Below, in pieces: positions 35,768 through 46,119 of a DNA stretch of 64,000 nt. The DNA is from Paralichthys olivaceus (taxonomy: Eukaryota; Chordata; Actinopteri; Pleuronectiformes; Paralichthyidae): the NCBI RefSeq assembly GCF_024713975.1, contig NC_091096.1, positions 6,954,001 to 7,018,000 on the forward strand, read 5' to 3'. Each line of letters opens with the position of its first letter. The stretch's first letter is position 1. The notes under the pieces were generated by a model. That model searched no databases. It was not told the origin of the DNA and saw nothing but the letters and a program-made list of their open reading frames with translations. Made by a program: the position numbers and the translations under genes.

Positions 35768-38211
35768 ATCAAGCTCACCCTTCTCTTCAGGCGATCCCTC
35801 TCCCTCAGTGTCAGTGTGTCAGCCTTGGCAATGACTGGGACTATGTTGACTTTGCTGTGTATGGCCTTCATGAACTCCACATCCAGTGGCTTTAGACTGG
35901 GTAGGAAAAAAAAAAAAAGATGAGAAGAGACAGCAAAAAAGAAAACATCAGAGAATTCAGTAGGATTATGTACTGAGAGAGCACTGAGAGACAGAGGTTG
36001 AAAGCTCAAATGTATTTTTGTAGCTAGGGAACAAAGTTCATCAATAAACACACTTCTCTTCATTATAAGCGAAAATGAATGCAAAAAACAGCTATCGTAT
36101 TTTGACAGATCAAAAGTTAGTTAGATCAAAAGTTAGGTTTGCTTTGTTAGCATCTGCTTGGTGGTATGATGTTATCACAGCACAATGTGAACGATTTAAA
36201 TGTATTTCCCAGTCTTTTTATTTTAGCTAATTTTGGAAGTACTGCTGTAGACATGACAAACTCAAATGGGGTTTGTTTACCCGTGTCCAAATGGAGATAT
36301 GAAGTAGAAGCAGCAGTGCACCCTGTTATCCACAATGTGTCTTCGGTTCAGTCCACTCTCATCATGGAGGTATCGTTCAAACTGATTGTCAATGTACTGG
36401 ATGATGGTCTTGAAGCTGACGTCAGAAGCAAACAAAATGAGATGAGATGAAAATCACCACAAAAACACTGTTGCACCAGATCTAAAAAAATGATTTGATG
36501 ACAATGGACAGATTTTGGTTGAGACAAAATAAAGAGTAAGTGATTAGTGTCCTGTTACTTCATCTCTTTTGCAGTTATTTACTCTTCTAGCGTAGCTTAT
36601 AGTGTAAAAATACAGCAACACTAGATCCAACCACAGGAAATAGATCTTCAACAAGAGGCCACACTGACAGCTGGCATGAGGATACCACACAAGCAAACAC
36701 ACATGTGCGCGCGCACACACACACACAGTTGAAGGAAATTTTAACGTAGAGAATGCAAAGGGAGGAGATGTAGGAAAAGGAGTATAAAATGAAACTTAAG
36801 AAAGGGAGGCTGAGGTCAGGAGGGAAGAATGAGACTCCACACTGGACAGGAAACACGTCCCAAGATATTATGACTCCTCACTCCTCCACAGCACACAAAC
36901 ACAAACACACCAGTCCTGGCTGTTGATAGCATCGCCATATCCAGGGGTGTCGACCACAGTGAGACGAAGCTTCACTCCTCTCTCCTCAATCTCAACGGTA
37001 GATGCTTCAATCTGCACTGTCCTCTCAATCTTCTCTGTGGATCCCAAGAACAAGAATAATCACAATCACTAACTCTTTATTAATGACTGCAGGGAAATTG
37101 CTTAAGAAAAGGGAAGGAAGTAAAAGTATGATTAAATTATCCACTTTCCAATGGCTGAGTCAACTATAAATTAGTAACAAGAATATATAAAACATGTATA
37201 AACCATGGGTTTTTGTCATCTGAAAAGGACTACATGTTTTCTTATCTGTACATACTGACCCGGGAGGGCATGGATAATTGTTTTCAAGCCAGAACAAGTC
37301 CTAATCTAAGTCAAGTCATAAGAAGGGCAGGGTCATATTTTGAGACTAAAGCATTCTCAGCATTCCTCTTGAAGCACTGCTCTGCTGGAGACATTGCAGC
37401 AGACATTTCTGTATTATTACAGTGTGTATTTTTGTGCATGTTCATTTATGTGTGTGTGCGTGTGTGTACTAGGGAGTGTACCTGCAGCACCAGGGATGTA
37501 GCGTTCAGGGTAGAGATCAGTGAGAAACAGGCTGTTTATAAGTGTCGATTTGCCCAAACCAGACTCCCCTGAAAACCAAAGAAAATGGAAAATAAAGCTC
37601 TTTTCTCAAAAGATATTTAGCTGACGTCCTCGTCAAAAGAAAAGAGTGGTCACTCACCTACAACCATTAGGGTAAATTCAAACCCTTTTTTCACAGATTT
37701 TCTATGAACTTGGTTTGGAAGGTTGGCAAAACCTACATAACCTGTTGCATCTGGGAACTGCAGAAGATAAAAAGATATTGTTTAAAATAAAGTTCAGGAA
37801 CAATTAATAAAAAAGCACTAACTGAGTAATAAAGGGACAGCATTTATGTCATAAATATCAATTTTTATATTTCAGTGTCCCTAACTCAGTAAACAACTTA
37901 ACTCTCTCCTGACATTTTCCATCAGTTGATGAGGGAAAGTCTGTTTGTAAAGGTGAAGTGAGATTTATGATGATGCATATCATTGAGAAATTCAAACAGG
38001 CAATAAAGCAAAGCTATGAAACACTAGCATTTATACAGGATATCCTCCCTGGATGCCTGTGTAAGTGTGTGTGCATGAGATTACAAGTACCATGAGTCTT
38101 AATCACCAAAGCTTAACCAGGACCCCTCTTGTTCACTCTGTCGATGTGTCATACAATTACTTCATGCAACTTCTTGTTACTCACCTTCCCCTTTTCTCCG
38201 GACTGAGACAT
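22978..38211 (-). CDS. septin2-like: Septin 2-like GTPase (348 aa)
   Basis: Filament-forming GTPase of the SEPT2 group, the core subunit class of septin hetero-oligomers. Coding exons on the minus strand: 38185-38211, 37658-37757, 37482-37568, 36911-37034, 36281-36415, 35779-35896, 25710-25811, 25336-25481, 25086-25169, 24940-24997, 22978-23043 (1047 nt). All have GT/AG borders and consistent phases. The product starts [19 protein letters not shown]. It has the basic [14 protein letters not shown] segment, P-loop GESGLGKST (43-51), switch I Thr (84), DTPGYGD (100-106), AKAD (181-184), [19 protein letters not shown] and a C-terminal heptad stretch ending KMKSDE. The core matches septin 2 rather than septin 5, 1 or 4 ([20 protein letters not shown]). 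The C-tail is shorter than human SEPTIN2 (361 aa). It is not present at this position in the human locus. A 5' non-coding exon is likely at 42991 upwards. Confidence 0.94.
26195..26265 (-). mobile_element. Fragment of tRNA-derived SINE
   Basis: Read on the minus strand it contains TTAGAGCACATGGTCGTATC and CTGGTTTGATTCCCAGCAGG, resembling a tRNA D-arm and a B-box (GGTTTGATTCC). It is too diverged and short to be a functional tRNA gene. Confidence 0.4.
26457..26492. repeat. 18-bp tandem duplication
   Basis: Two copies in tandem of GGGTGTGAGTGAGTAGCA-like sequence. Confidence 0.7.
27775..27890 (-). repeat. Dispersed teleost repeat, 'aaaaactactgaac' family, inverted copy
   Basis: Contains CCAAGTTGCGTGGAAATCC, TTCAGTAGTTTTTGAGTAA and TTCTGCTGACAAACAATTG, the reverse complement of the element words seen at 4830-4890. 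Confidence 0.55.
28321..28338. repeat. Poly(C) run
   Basis: About 16-17 consecutive C, followed by CCCACCCC words. Confidence 0.85.
34099..34165. repeat. (TG)n microsatellite
   Basis: About 33 TG units, intronic. Confidence 0.95.
35648..35764. repeat. (TG)n microsatellite adjacent to septin 2-like donor
   Basis: About 115 bp of TG with TATG and CGTG interruptions at the left end. On the transcript this is a (CA)n tract starting about 15 nt after the 5' splice site of exon 35779-35896. Confidence 0.95.
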
Positions 38212-41200
38212 TGCTGTTCACTGGATGTTAGACGAGCTTACTGGTAAAAAGAAGAGATAAAAAAAAAGTATCATATTCAGCAAATATTCGTCCAGAAACC
38301 CTGTTGAAACAATTTCTCAAGTATTCACTCATTCAAGATGTTTAAAGTGTTGCTTAACCTCAGATAAAGTCATACTTGCAAGGTTATTCTCACAATTCTC
38401 TTTATAATGACCCTGAGCAGACGACAGAGCAACAAGCTTGCTTGATAAATTAGCCACATAATGACGGAGCAGGAAGAACAGGCTCCATTTTATCACCAAC
38501 ACACTGGCCCTTGACAGGTGGAGTGTGATAAGCATTAGAAAGAGGCAGGCTGCAGTGCGCTGCCAAACGGAGATGCACTCTGGTTACTTAATGGTAAAAA
38601 AGGTGGCATGGGAACCCGAACTGACCTCCCTCATTTGGGGAACCATTTCACACTGTTAAATTCATTAGGCAGTAGTCGGGGGCCCTCTGTATCTACATGA
38701 AAGAGGCCAGAGATCTCTCATACTGACAGGGTAGTTTCATCGAGCCCACAAGTGGAACAATGGCTGTTTATCCCTCTGGTTCCTGAAGCCTTTCCTATAC
38801 AGAGCAGCTCAGCTGGGGAGGAGGGAGAACACGTGCCTCCCCCCTGAGCACATTCAGGACTGGCCACAAGCAGGACAGCAAGGGGAGACACCAGCCATTT
38901 CGTACAAGTCGAAGGGATAACCCAATAAAAAAATATTAAATATATAAAGAAATTTCTATTTTCATGGTCTGAACTGTTGGTTTGACAAAAACAGACATGT
39001 AAACTTGGGTCTGGAAAAGAGCGATGGAGATTTTTCACAATTTTCTGCTATCTTAAATATCTAAAATATTCATATTTTAAAATGAATCGCTTAGTTGGCA
39101 ATCAGTAATGAAAACAAGATTATAAGTGCACGGTTAAGATAAGTTTAGCAGCTAAAATGTTTTGTCATGTTCACCATCTTCCACTTCCATTTTGACCTGA
39201 TGATGAAGACAAATGGCACAAAATAAATAAAAACTTGGCCTGCTCTTGGTGTAAGAAGAAAAGTCACCAAAATGAATTCAATAGTTTTTGAGACTTTTAA
39301 CCATTAAACAACTGAACTGAACAGTCAGAACTGAAACAAAGTGATGGATTGACCAACCAACCAGCATTTCCATCCACTGAGTCACATTAGTTTCAGCCCT
39401 GAAACACGGCAAAGACAACAAAAATGTGTTTTCATTGTGAATGAACATCTAAGTTAATGTAGCAGCCCACACAAGCTTATCCGTGTGTATCACACACATA
39501 CACACCCTTCTATTCTTTGACGGGCTCTGTGGGAACCAGCATTAGTCCAGCAGCAGATTAATTAAACCGTTCAAATATCGCAGTTGTAATATCACAAAGA
39601 CAACACAACAGGACAGACAGGCGGGAGGCACACTTCAATAATACTCTCTTAATAATGGCCATTTAATCGGCTAGGCTGCTGAGCTGCTTACACACACACA
39701 CATCTATCAACAGGCCAGACATGGGGGAGATTAAACTGTTTGAGCCAAAAGGGAAAAATGCCACCTTAGTAAAGCCAAAGTTGTTGGCATGTTGAGCATT
39801 TACAGTTGATTTATTGGCTGGAGTGAAGCCATGAAGCGGGCAGCAGTACGATCAGAACTATTCACCTTCCTGACAGGCGGTGTCAAGGGTCCGAACACCC
39901 ACCCTCCATGGATTAAAAACTTTCTGTTCTCATTGGAAACACCGAGGCAATAATTTCACACCATGGACATTTTGTGAACTTGGTGGCATCACAACAATTA
40001 TGTTAATTTACTGGCAAGTGATCATGGCAACAGGGAGCTACTCAGCATAATAAAGTGATGTTTGGCCCATGTAAAATACACACAGACATAAACAACAACA
40101 CAGCCTTGGCTGAAATTATGTCGCCCTTGGAGACCAAAGGTAGTAGCGATAGTCAACAGCAATAAATATATTATGCTGGTGTTAAAGTCGTGCTGTTAAA
40201 AACACATCATTTGCCCAGAGGACAAAAACGTCACAATAGGCAGAATAAAAAAGCCTTTCAACCAGGAGGAAAGCAGCCAGCTTGTTCATAGCTCACACAG
40301 AGTTTAAAGCACAGGATGGAACCTTAATGATAATGGGGGCATGAAAGGAAATGACTAAAAACAAAGCATAGAAACAATTTGTTATTCTATCACAGCTGCT
40401 GGTACAATGAACCTTTGGTGGAAAAAGTTAAATAATTAAATGTGAAACTGTAACTGAGAGTCAGGTAGAAGGTGTAGGTTTGGTCAAAGGGCAATGAATG
40501 CAAACCAATGGAGAAATACATGTGTATATATATACTGTATATAAACATGTATATATGTACACACATATATAGATATATATCAATATTGTGGGCAATGTTA
40601 AATCAATGAGCAAGAGTGAGCTGAACTGATTTACAGCAATATTGGATAAACATTTCTCAAAATACCTTATTAAAATAAAATGTCACTTGCTCAAGAAGAG
40701 GTTCATATTATCCAACCCCAAGACTGATTGCAGTCATGATTCAATAATGTCATAAATGAAATGTAGGGCTGCAACTAAAAGATCTCAATAGTGAGATTTT
40801 ATTTTCTCAACAAATCATTTGATCTTTAAAACCTTAAGAACAGTGAAAAACACCAACACATTATCCTCAAGCACAAGGTTTTGTCCAGCTAATAATACAA
40901 AACCCCAAAATATGAATTCACTTTAATGTAAGGCCATTAAAAGTATTACAATTAAAGGTTTATCTCATTAAAAGAGGGATAATTTACTTAACAAAATAAC
41001 TTAAACAATGAATCGGTGATCAAAACAGTTGATAAAAATTGAATTTGATCAACACCAATTGAATAATTACAGCTTTAAGGAAAATAAGAGTTATTTGCAT
41101 ACCTAAACTGAAGACTAGCCCTATTGACAGCCAAAAGTATTCACCAAATTTACGTGACCGTACAGCATCGATCGGGCGAAAAGAACTCAACTTTCAAAAA

Positions 41201-42990
41201 GACCATTTTCCTGTTAACACAATAAAACAAGGGATAAAAGTTATTTCTAATGTGCCTTTCTTCCCCCTTTTTTAAACATAGTTTTGTGAATAAAGATGTC
41301 TTGCTGTGTAAAATCATTTAAGTCTTTGGCACAATAGCGCAGGTCCACTGTCGACGTGATTCAAGTTTGGTTTTTCCATTCACAGCCCAGTGACAAACCG
41401 GAGGAAACATCCCCTTGTAGTTTACAGTGTCAGACAGATGTCTTCCCCGGCGCTTCTGTGTCGGGCCAGTGTTTGTAAGAAAAGGTCGCAGGAAGGGGAA
41501 AGGTCAAAGAGGGGTGAAGGTGCTGGCTCAGAGGCATGGGGGCGTCTTTCAGTACCAAGAGATGTTGTCCTTCTGATATCAAATTCATCTGTGGAATAAA
41601 AGGGCAGCTGCAGGCCTGAGATTACAGCTCAACCAGTCAACCATGGTGCCCATAATGTTCACCACCCAGAGAGAAAGGAAGTGAAATATGTGCGTTTTGA
41701 CTGAACACAAGCAAAGATGGATGATAATTCTTCAATGGTGGCCCTTCGCCACAAACACATCATGAAAATAAGTTATTGTTTCCAAATGTTATTGTGAAGT
41801 TGTCTAAACATGAAATTCATGTTGCACAAATATGCCTTTCTACCAACGGTCAGGCATTGATCGATGTTAGAGTTATTCGAGAGGCCAGGAATTCTACACA
41901 AGAGGAATTAACAGGAAATTTGTGAACGTTCATGTTTTGAATGGCTGATCTGATACAGATTGGATATGAAACGGGTTTGGAAATATGGAGGTCCAGTGAC
42001 ATCTGATGAGAACATGAACTGAGACAATGAGGCAACTGGAACTTAAAGGGATAGTTCACCCAACTATGCCGATTGAGGGGTGGGTGAAGTGTTTGAGTCC
42101 ACAAAACAGTTTTGGACATAAAACCTGTTCAAAACCTGTGGTGTCATCCAAGTGTCCGTAAGCCCGACCATTTAAATTCAACTGGAAGCAGTGTTATTTA
42201 CACCTTGTTTTTAGTCTTAATGTCCGGTGTTATCCAGAGGAGTATATCAAAAGACATTCAGACTAAAAACATGGTGTACATGACGTAGTTGTGGGTCAGA
42301 TTTGAATGTTAGGGCTTACGGACATGTGGATGACACCACAGGAGCAGTGTGGAGGCATGTTTCTGTTGTTTTTATACATTTGAAGACGTGGTCACCAGTT
42401 TGTTCAATTGTATTGGATTTGGCTGCAACCCCCCCCCCCATCGGCACAGTGGTTAATGAGTGAATTTAAGAGTTTAAAAAGTACTGGATTTATCATCATG
42501 GCTTTGAATATCTGAAGAGGAGGAGCTGCTCACATGTTTAACTGTGTCAGACCTTAAAAAATAATAAGCTTCAGTCACAGTAAGTGTGTGTAACGTGTGT
42601 AACGTGTGCGTGTGTGTGTGTGTGGAGGCCTGTGGATCTGATGTCCACCACACCCAGTCTGTCTGTCAGACACTTACCACAACAACAACTGGGACAATGA
42701 CATTAAACTTTGAACCAGCACCATCAGTGAAGCGCCACAGTTCCTTCAAAAAACACCATTTCCTCTATAAACCGTGTTTAATAGACGGAGTGTGAGAGTA
42801 GCTGAGCTGTGGAAGTTGACATGTCAAACTTTAGCAGGCAACAGTTGTTACCGCGGCTGGTGTCCTGCTGCCAGCTCGGCTTCCACTGTCTGAGGCTCCG
42901 GTGAATCTTCCTCCTCCGGCTCCGGCTGAACCTCACGGCCTTATTACAAACAACACGACAACATGGAGTAACCAGCGGACAGAGTCTTAC
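38212..42990. other. First intron of septin 2-like gene
   Basis: A 5'UTR acceptor is plausible at 38240/38241 (TTTTTACCAG). No coding exon seen. It holds TATATA-rich DNA at 40520-40580 and a 'gctgcaactaa' repeat at 40755-41060. Confidence 0.5.
40755..41060 (+). repeat. Dispersed teleost repeat, 'gctgcaactaa' type
   Basis: Starts TGTAGGGCTGCAACTAAAAG and continues with ATTTTCTCAACAAATCATTTG, ACAAGGTTTTGTCCAGC and AAAATATGAATTCACTTTAA. This is the word order of a very abundant fish repeat. Related pieces are at 9455-9640, 10070-10140 and 47365-47490. Confidence 0.55.
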
Positions 42991-43200
42991 CTCAGCTGAA
43001 TTATTCTTAATCAACAGGAGCTTTTTGGATTCTCGCCTCCGTCCCAGCCCAGGAAGGGAAACCCGGAAACCGCTCCCGAGAGTCCGCCCCTAGTCCCCGA
43101 AGCGGCCGTCGTGCTGCGCCACTGACGCCATTACGGCTCAACGACAGGAGCTGCTGGGCCGTGGAGAAGCATTGCTCGTCAGATTCAATATGGAGGTTTC
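42991..43200 (-). promoter_or_regulatory. CpG-rich promoter and 5'UTR exon of septin 2-like gene
   Basis: Reading the minus strand, AATTCAGCTGAG|gtaagac at 42991/42990 is a good donor for a non-coding first exon. Upstream, 43030-43140 is CpG-rich with CCGGAAAC (ETS-like), CCGCCCC and GCGGCCG words and no TATA box, as expected for a housekeeping septin. On the plus strand an ATG at 43191 opens only about 30 codons, so divergent coding transcription is not supported. Confidence 0.5.
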
Positions 43201-44480
43201 TGTGTTCCCGGTTTCTTTCACTGGCTCCTGCCCTGCTCTCTGCCCGCCGAATTCATGGAAAAGCTTTATAGTAATTGAATGAAATAAATAGGATGCACAT
43301 TTTGAGGTATTTTACTGGAATATGTTTTTTTTCGCAAAGAGACTCTAGCCAACTTTTTATTTCTACATAGAGAGAATCTGCACAGATATAGAACAGTCTA
43401 TATGAGCATAGGTCAATCAACAACTCAACTATAGTCCATAGAAATGAATTTGCTATATTGATAATTGTTGTAGATGAAGAACATTTAGTTGTTCCAGTTT
43501 CTCAAAGATGACCATTTACAACTTTTCCTTTTAAAAAAATATTTCTAATAAATCACTCTGAAACTTGGACAACTTAAACTAGCTATTATAGTATGAGTTT
43601 AATGTATTGTTTTATTAAAACAGAACAACTCCAGCTGTCAATCCTAAATTGGAGAGTGGAAAAAGTGAAGAATACATTTCATATTGGTTTACATGTCGAA
43701 TTGTTTATAATTTATGTTTTCATATAGACTATATGCCAAGAATACGCTCAAAAACCATATACATTCACTGAATGTGTTACAATCTGAAATCCAATGGTGG
43801 AAAAAAATTAAATCTTATTGTAAATCTAAAGAAATGTATTGTTTAGGGGTCATGACAAATCATTATTCTACTGTGGGTGGTTCATCACTGCCCACTACAC
43901 AGAGAAAATATAAAAAATATATAATACATATACACAAGAACACAATAATTAGATAATAATAATAAACACAAAACATTAATTATCACAGAATCCTTGCTAT
44001 GAATTTTAACAAAAGAAAATAGATCATCAACGCAAAAACAAATTTAAAGTGAAATTAAACTATGTTTGCATCATCATACAACTTCTATCACTAATGTGGG
44101 ATGTACATTTGGTCAAATCAAAGTGACTATTCTGCTTTTTCACTTTTTTATAAAAAAAATTATAAAAAAATGCTTCAAATTTAATGTGACTGCATCTATA
44201 TCATTATTATAATTATGATTATTATTATTATTGTTATTTCTGACATTGTGTGTTATCCAATTAAGAGCCTGATTCATTTTACACAATGGGTGTGAAATGG
44301 TCATTTTCGGTGCAGACAAGTGGCACTAAACTCCATGTCTGAAAAATCAATAACAACCGCCCTGATTCATCAAACCACTGCATTTCAGCGACATACCATC
44401 AACCCCCCCCCCCTCTCTCTCTCCTATAACTGTTCAAACGCACAATGCGCTCTGGACCGCTTTATTCAGCCTCACAACTT
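43201..44480. other. Spacer between septin 2-like and claudin-5 promoters
   Basis: AT-rich, with no exon, RNA gene or recognised repeat. The two genes are transcribed away from each other, so this 1.3 kb is shared upstream DNA. Confidence 0.5.
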
Positions 44481-44489
44481 CCCTGCGTT

Positions 44490-44812
44490 TCCATTGGTCC
44501 CTTGAGGATGCGGCGAAATGTGATTGGAGGAAAGTTTCTCTTCCAGTCCACACACCCCCCCCATCCCGCAGATATTCGTGATTCGGTGCCACTGTGGTTC
44601 CAGTTGTTTTCACATCCCCTCGCTAACAAAGAGACGCAGAGCTGCTGCCTCTTACATCTCCGGGAACAGTGATGCACAACTGACGCTTTATTGTACATCG
44701 AGGCGAAGACGAAGGAGCTAAAGAGCAGAAACACACTCGGCTTTCAAAAAGAAGATCAATTAGGGGAGACTTTGGAAAGTTCTTTTTTTAGACTTAAACG
44801 TAAAGAGCGAAA
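44490..44812 (+). promoter_or_regulatory. Claudin-5 promoter and 5'UTR
   Basis: Two inverted CCAAT boxes (attgg at 44493-44497 and 44523-44527) about 300 nt before the ATG, followed by GC-richer leader sequence. The ATG context GCGAAAATGG fits the Kozak rule. No clear TATA box. Confidence 0.45.
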
Positions 44813-45460
44813 ATGGTGTCGGCCGGACTGGAGATCATGGGACTGGCGCTGTGCGTAATTGGCTCGCTCCTGGTGATGGTGGCGTGCGGACTGCCCATGT
44901 GGAAGGTGACGGCTTTCATCGAGGCCAACATCGTGGTGGCTCAGACAATCTGGGACGGCTTGTGGATGTCGTGTGTGGTGCAGAGCACGGGCCAGATGCA
45001 GTGCAAGGTGCACGACTCCGTCCTCGCCCTCAGCCACGACCTGCAGGCGGCCAGAGCGCTCACCATCATCTCCTCGGTGATGGGCGTGCTGGGGCTCATG
45101 GTAACTATAGCCGGGGCGCAGTGCACCAACTGCATCCGCACGGAGTACGTGAAAGCCCGTGTGGTGAACGCCGGAGGGGTCATCTACATCCTCAGTGGTC
45201 TGTTTGTGCTGGTGCCTCTCTGCTGGATGGCCAACAACATCATATCGGACTTTTACAGTTCACAGGTGCCCGCATCTAAGAAGAGGGAGATCGGCGCTGC
45301 GCTGTACATCGGCTGGGCGGCCACAGCGATGCTGCTGATCGGAGGATCGCTGCTGTGCTGCTCCTGTCCCACCAGCGGGAACTCGGGATACTCGGTAACA
45401 TACGCACCGACCAAGAGAGCCACTCCAAACGGGGAGTATGACAAGAGGAACTACGTGTAG
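44813..45460 (+). CDS. cldn5: Claudin-5
   Basis: Four-pass tight-junction protein that seals the paracellular space, characteristic of vascular endothelium and the blood-brain barrier in vertebrates. Single-exon ORF of 215 aa, as in other CLDN5 genes (human 218). TM1 is about residues 8-28. Extracellular loop 1 carries the claudin signature W30...G49-L50-W51...C54...C64. TM2 is about 81-101, followed by the short loop ending in the R-T-E-Y-V-K segment. TM3 is about 118-138. Extracellular loop 2 has FYSSQVPASKKREIG. TM4 is about 161-183, then a cysteine-rich juxtamembrane motif (LLCCSCP, likely palmitoylation sites), and the tail ends in YV, the PDZ-binding motif for ZO proteins. It faces opposite to its neighbours, as in human 22q11.21. 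Codon third positions are GC-rich compared with flanking DNA. Confidence 0.97.
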   Translation: MVSAGLEIMGLALCVIGSLLVMVACGLPMWKVTAFIEANIVVAQTIWDGLWMSCVVQSTGQMQCKVHDSVLALSHDLQAARALTIISSVMGVLGLMVTIAGAQCTNCIRTEYVKARVVNAGGVIYILSGLFVLVPLCWMANNIISDFYSSQVPASKKREIGAALYIGWAATAMLLIGGSLLCCSCPTSGNSGYSVTYAPTKRATPNGEYDKRNYV

Positions 45461-46090
45461 CTATGTGGCTCATGGCAGGCGGTGCGTAAAAGTGCGTAAA
45501 AGTGACCTGCAGCTTTTTTGAGAGACGTTATCTTTGCACCAGCATTTTGTTAAAATCTGAAATATGAACTTTGAAAATCAATGGAAGCACCTCTGCTTTT
45601 TTACGCTTGGACCACGACTTCCCACTTCCTTTTTGTATCTACAGGAGATTAAAGAAAAAAACTATGAACCACAAGAGGTAGCTCACGACAAAAAGGAGTA
45701 TCTGTGTTAGGTACCTGCTTTTGTAAGTCTTCGAAATGATTAGTGTTTTGAATTGTTTACTGTTGTAACTAAAGTTTTTTGTTTCTTTTCTTGAGGAACT
45801 CTTGCCATCAAGTATATTTACACTGTTCTCTTGCCTTGATGTGCATCGTCAGCACAAACGTGTAGGCTACTGTAACTGAGAATAATTGCACTCTCACGCC
45901 GACATGTTGAGGACTCAGCGACAAAGAACGATGGAGAAAAGTTCCTGGGGACTTCGACGTTTGCAGTGTATTTTAGGACCTGTGGATTCCGGAAAACCTG
46001 GGAACATATGGGCCAAAATGTTTTATGTCACAGTCCTTTATCGACCGCATTGAACCTGCTATGTCTATTTTCCACCTTTGTCACTGCAGG

Positions 46091-46096
46091 AATAAA
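46091..46096 (+). terminator. Poly(A) signal of claudin-5
   Basis: AATAAA 631 nt after the stop, followed by a strong GU-rich element (TTTTCTGTTGGTTTGTTGACG). Confidence 0.7.
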
Positions 46097-46119
46097 CGTT
46101 TTCTGTTGGTTTGTTGACG

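Larger units (their letters stand above)
25812..35778. other. 10-kb intron of septin 2-like gene
   Basis: No additional septin exon and no nested gene recognised on either strand. It contains a tRNA-like repeat fragment near 26195-26265, an inverted dispersed repeat at 27775-27890, a C18 run, and (TG)n arrays at 34099 and near the right end. Much of 28.4-34 kb looks low in repeats and could hold conserved non-coding elements, which cannot be judged without alignment. Confidence 0.5.

Noticed and set aside
43191-43283. Short ORF on the plus strand at the septin 2-like CpG promoter
   Set aside because: Only about 30 codons, no domain, and overlaps promoter sequence.
44851-45473. ORFs in other frames across claudin-5
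   Set aside because: Shadows of the GC-rich claudin-5 coding sequence.
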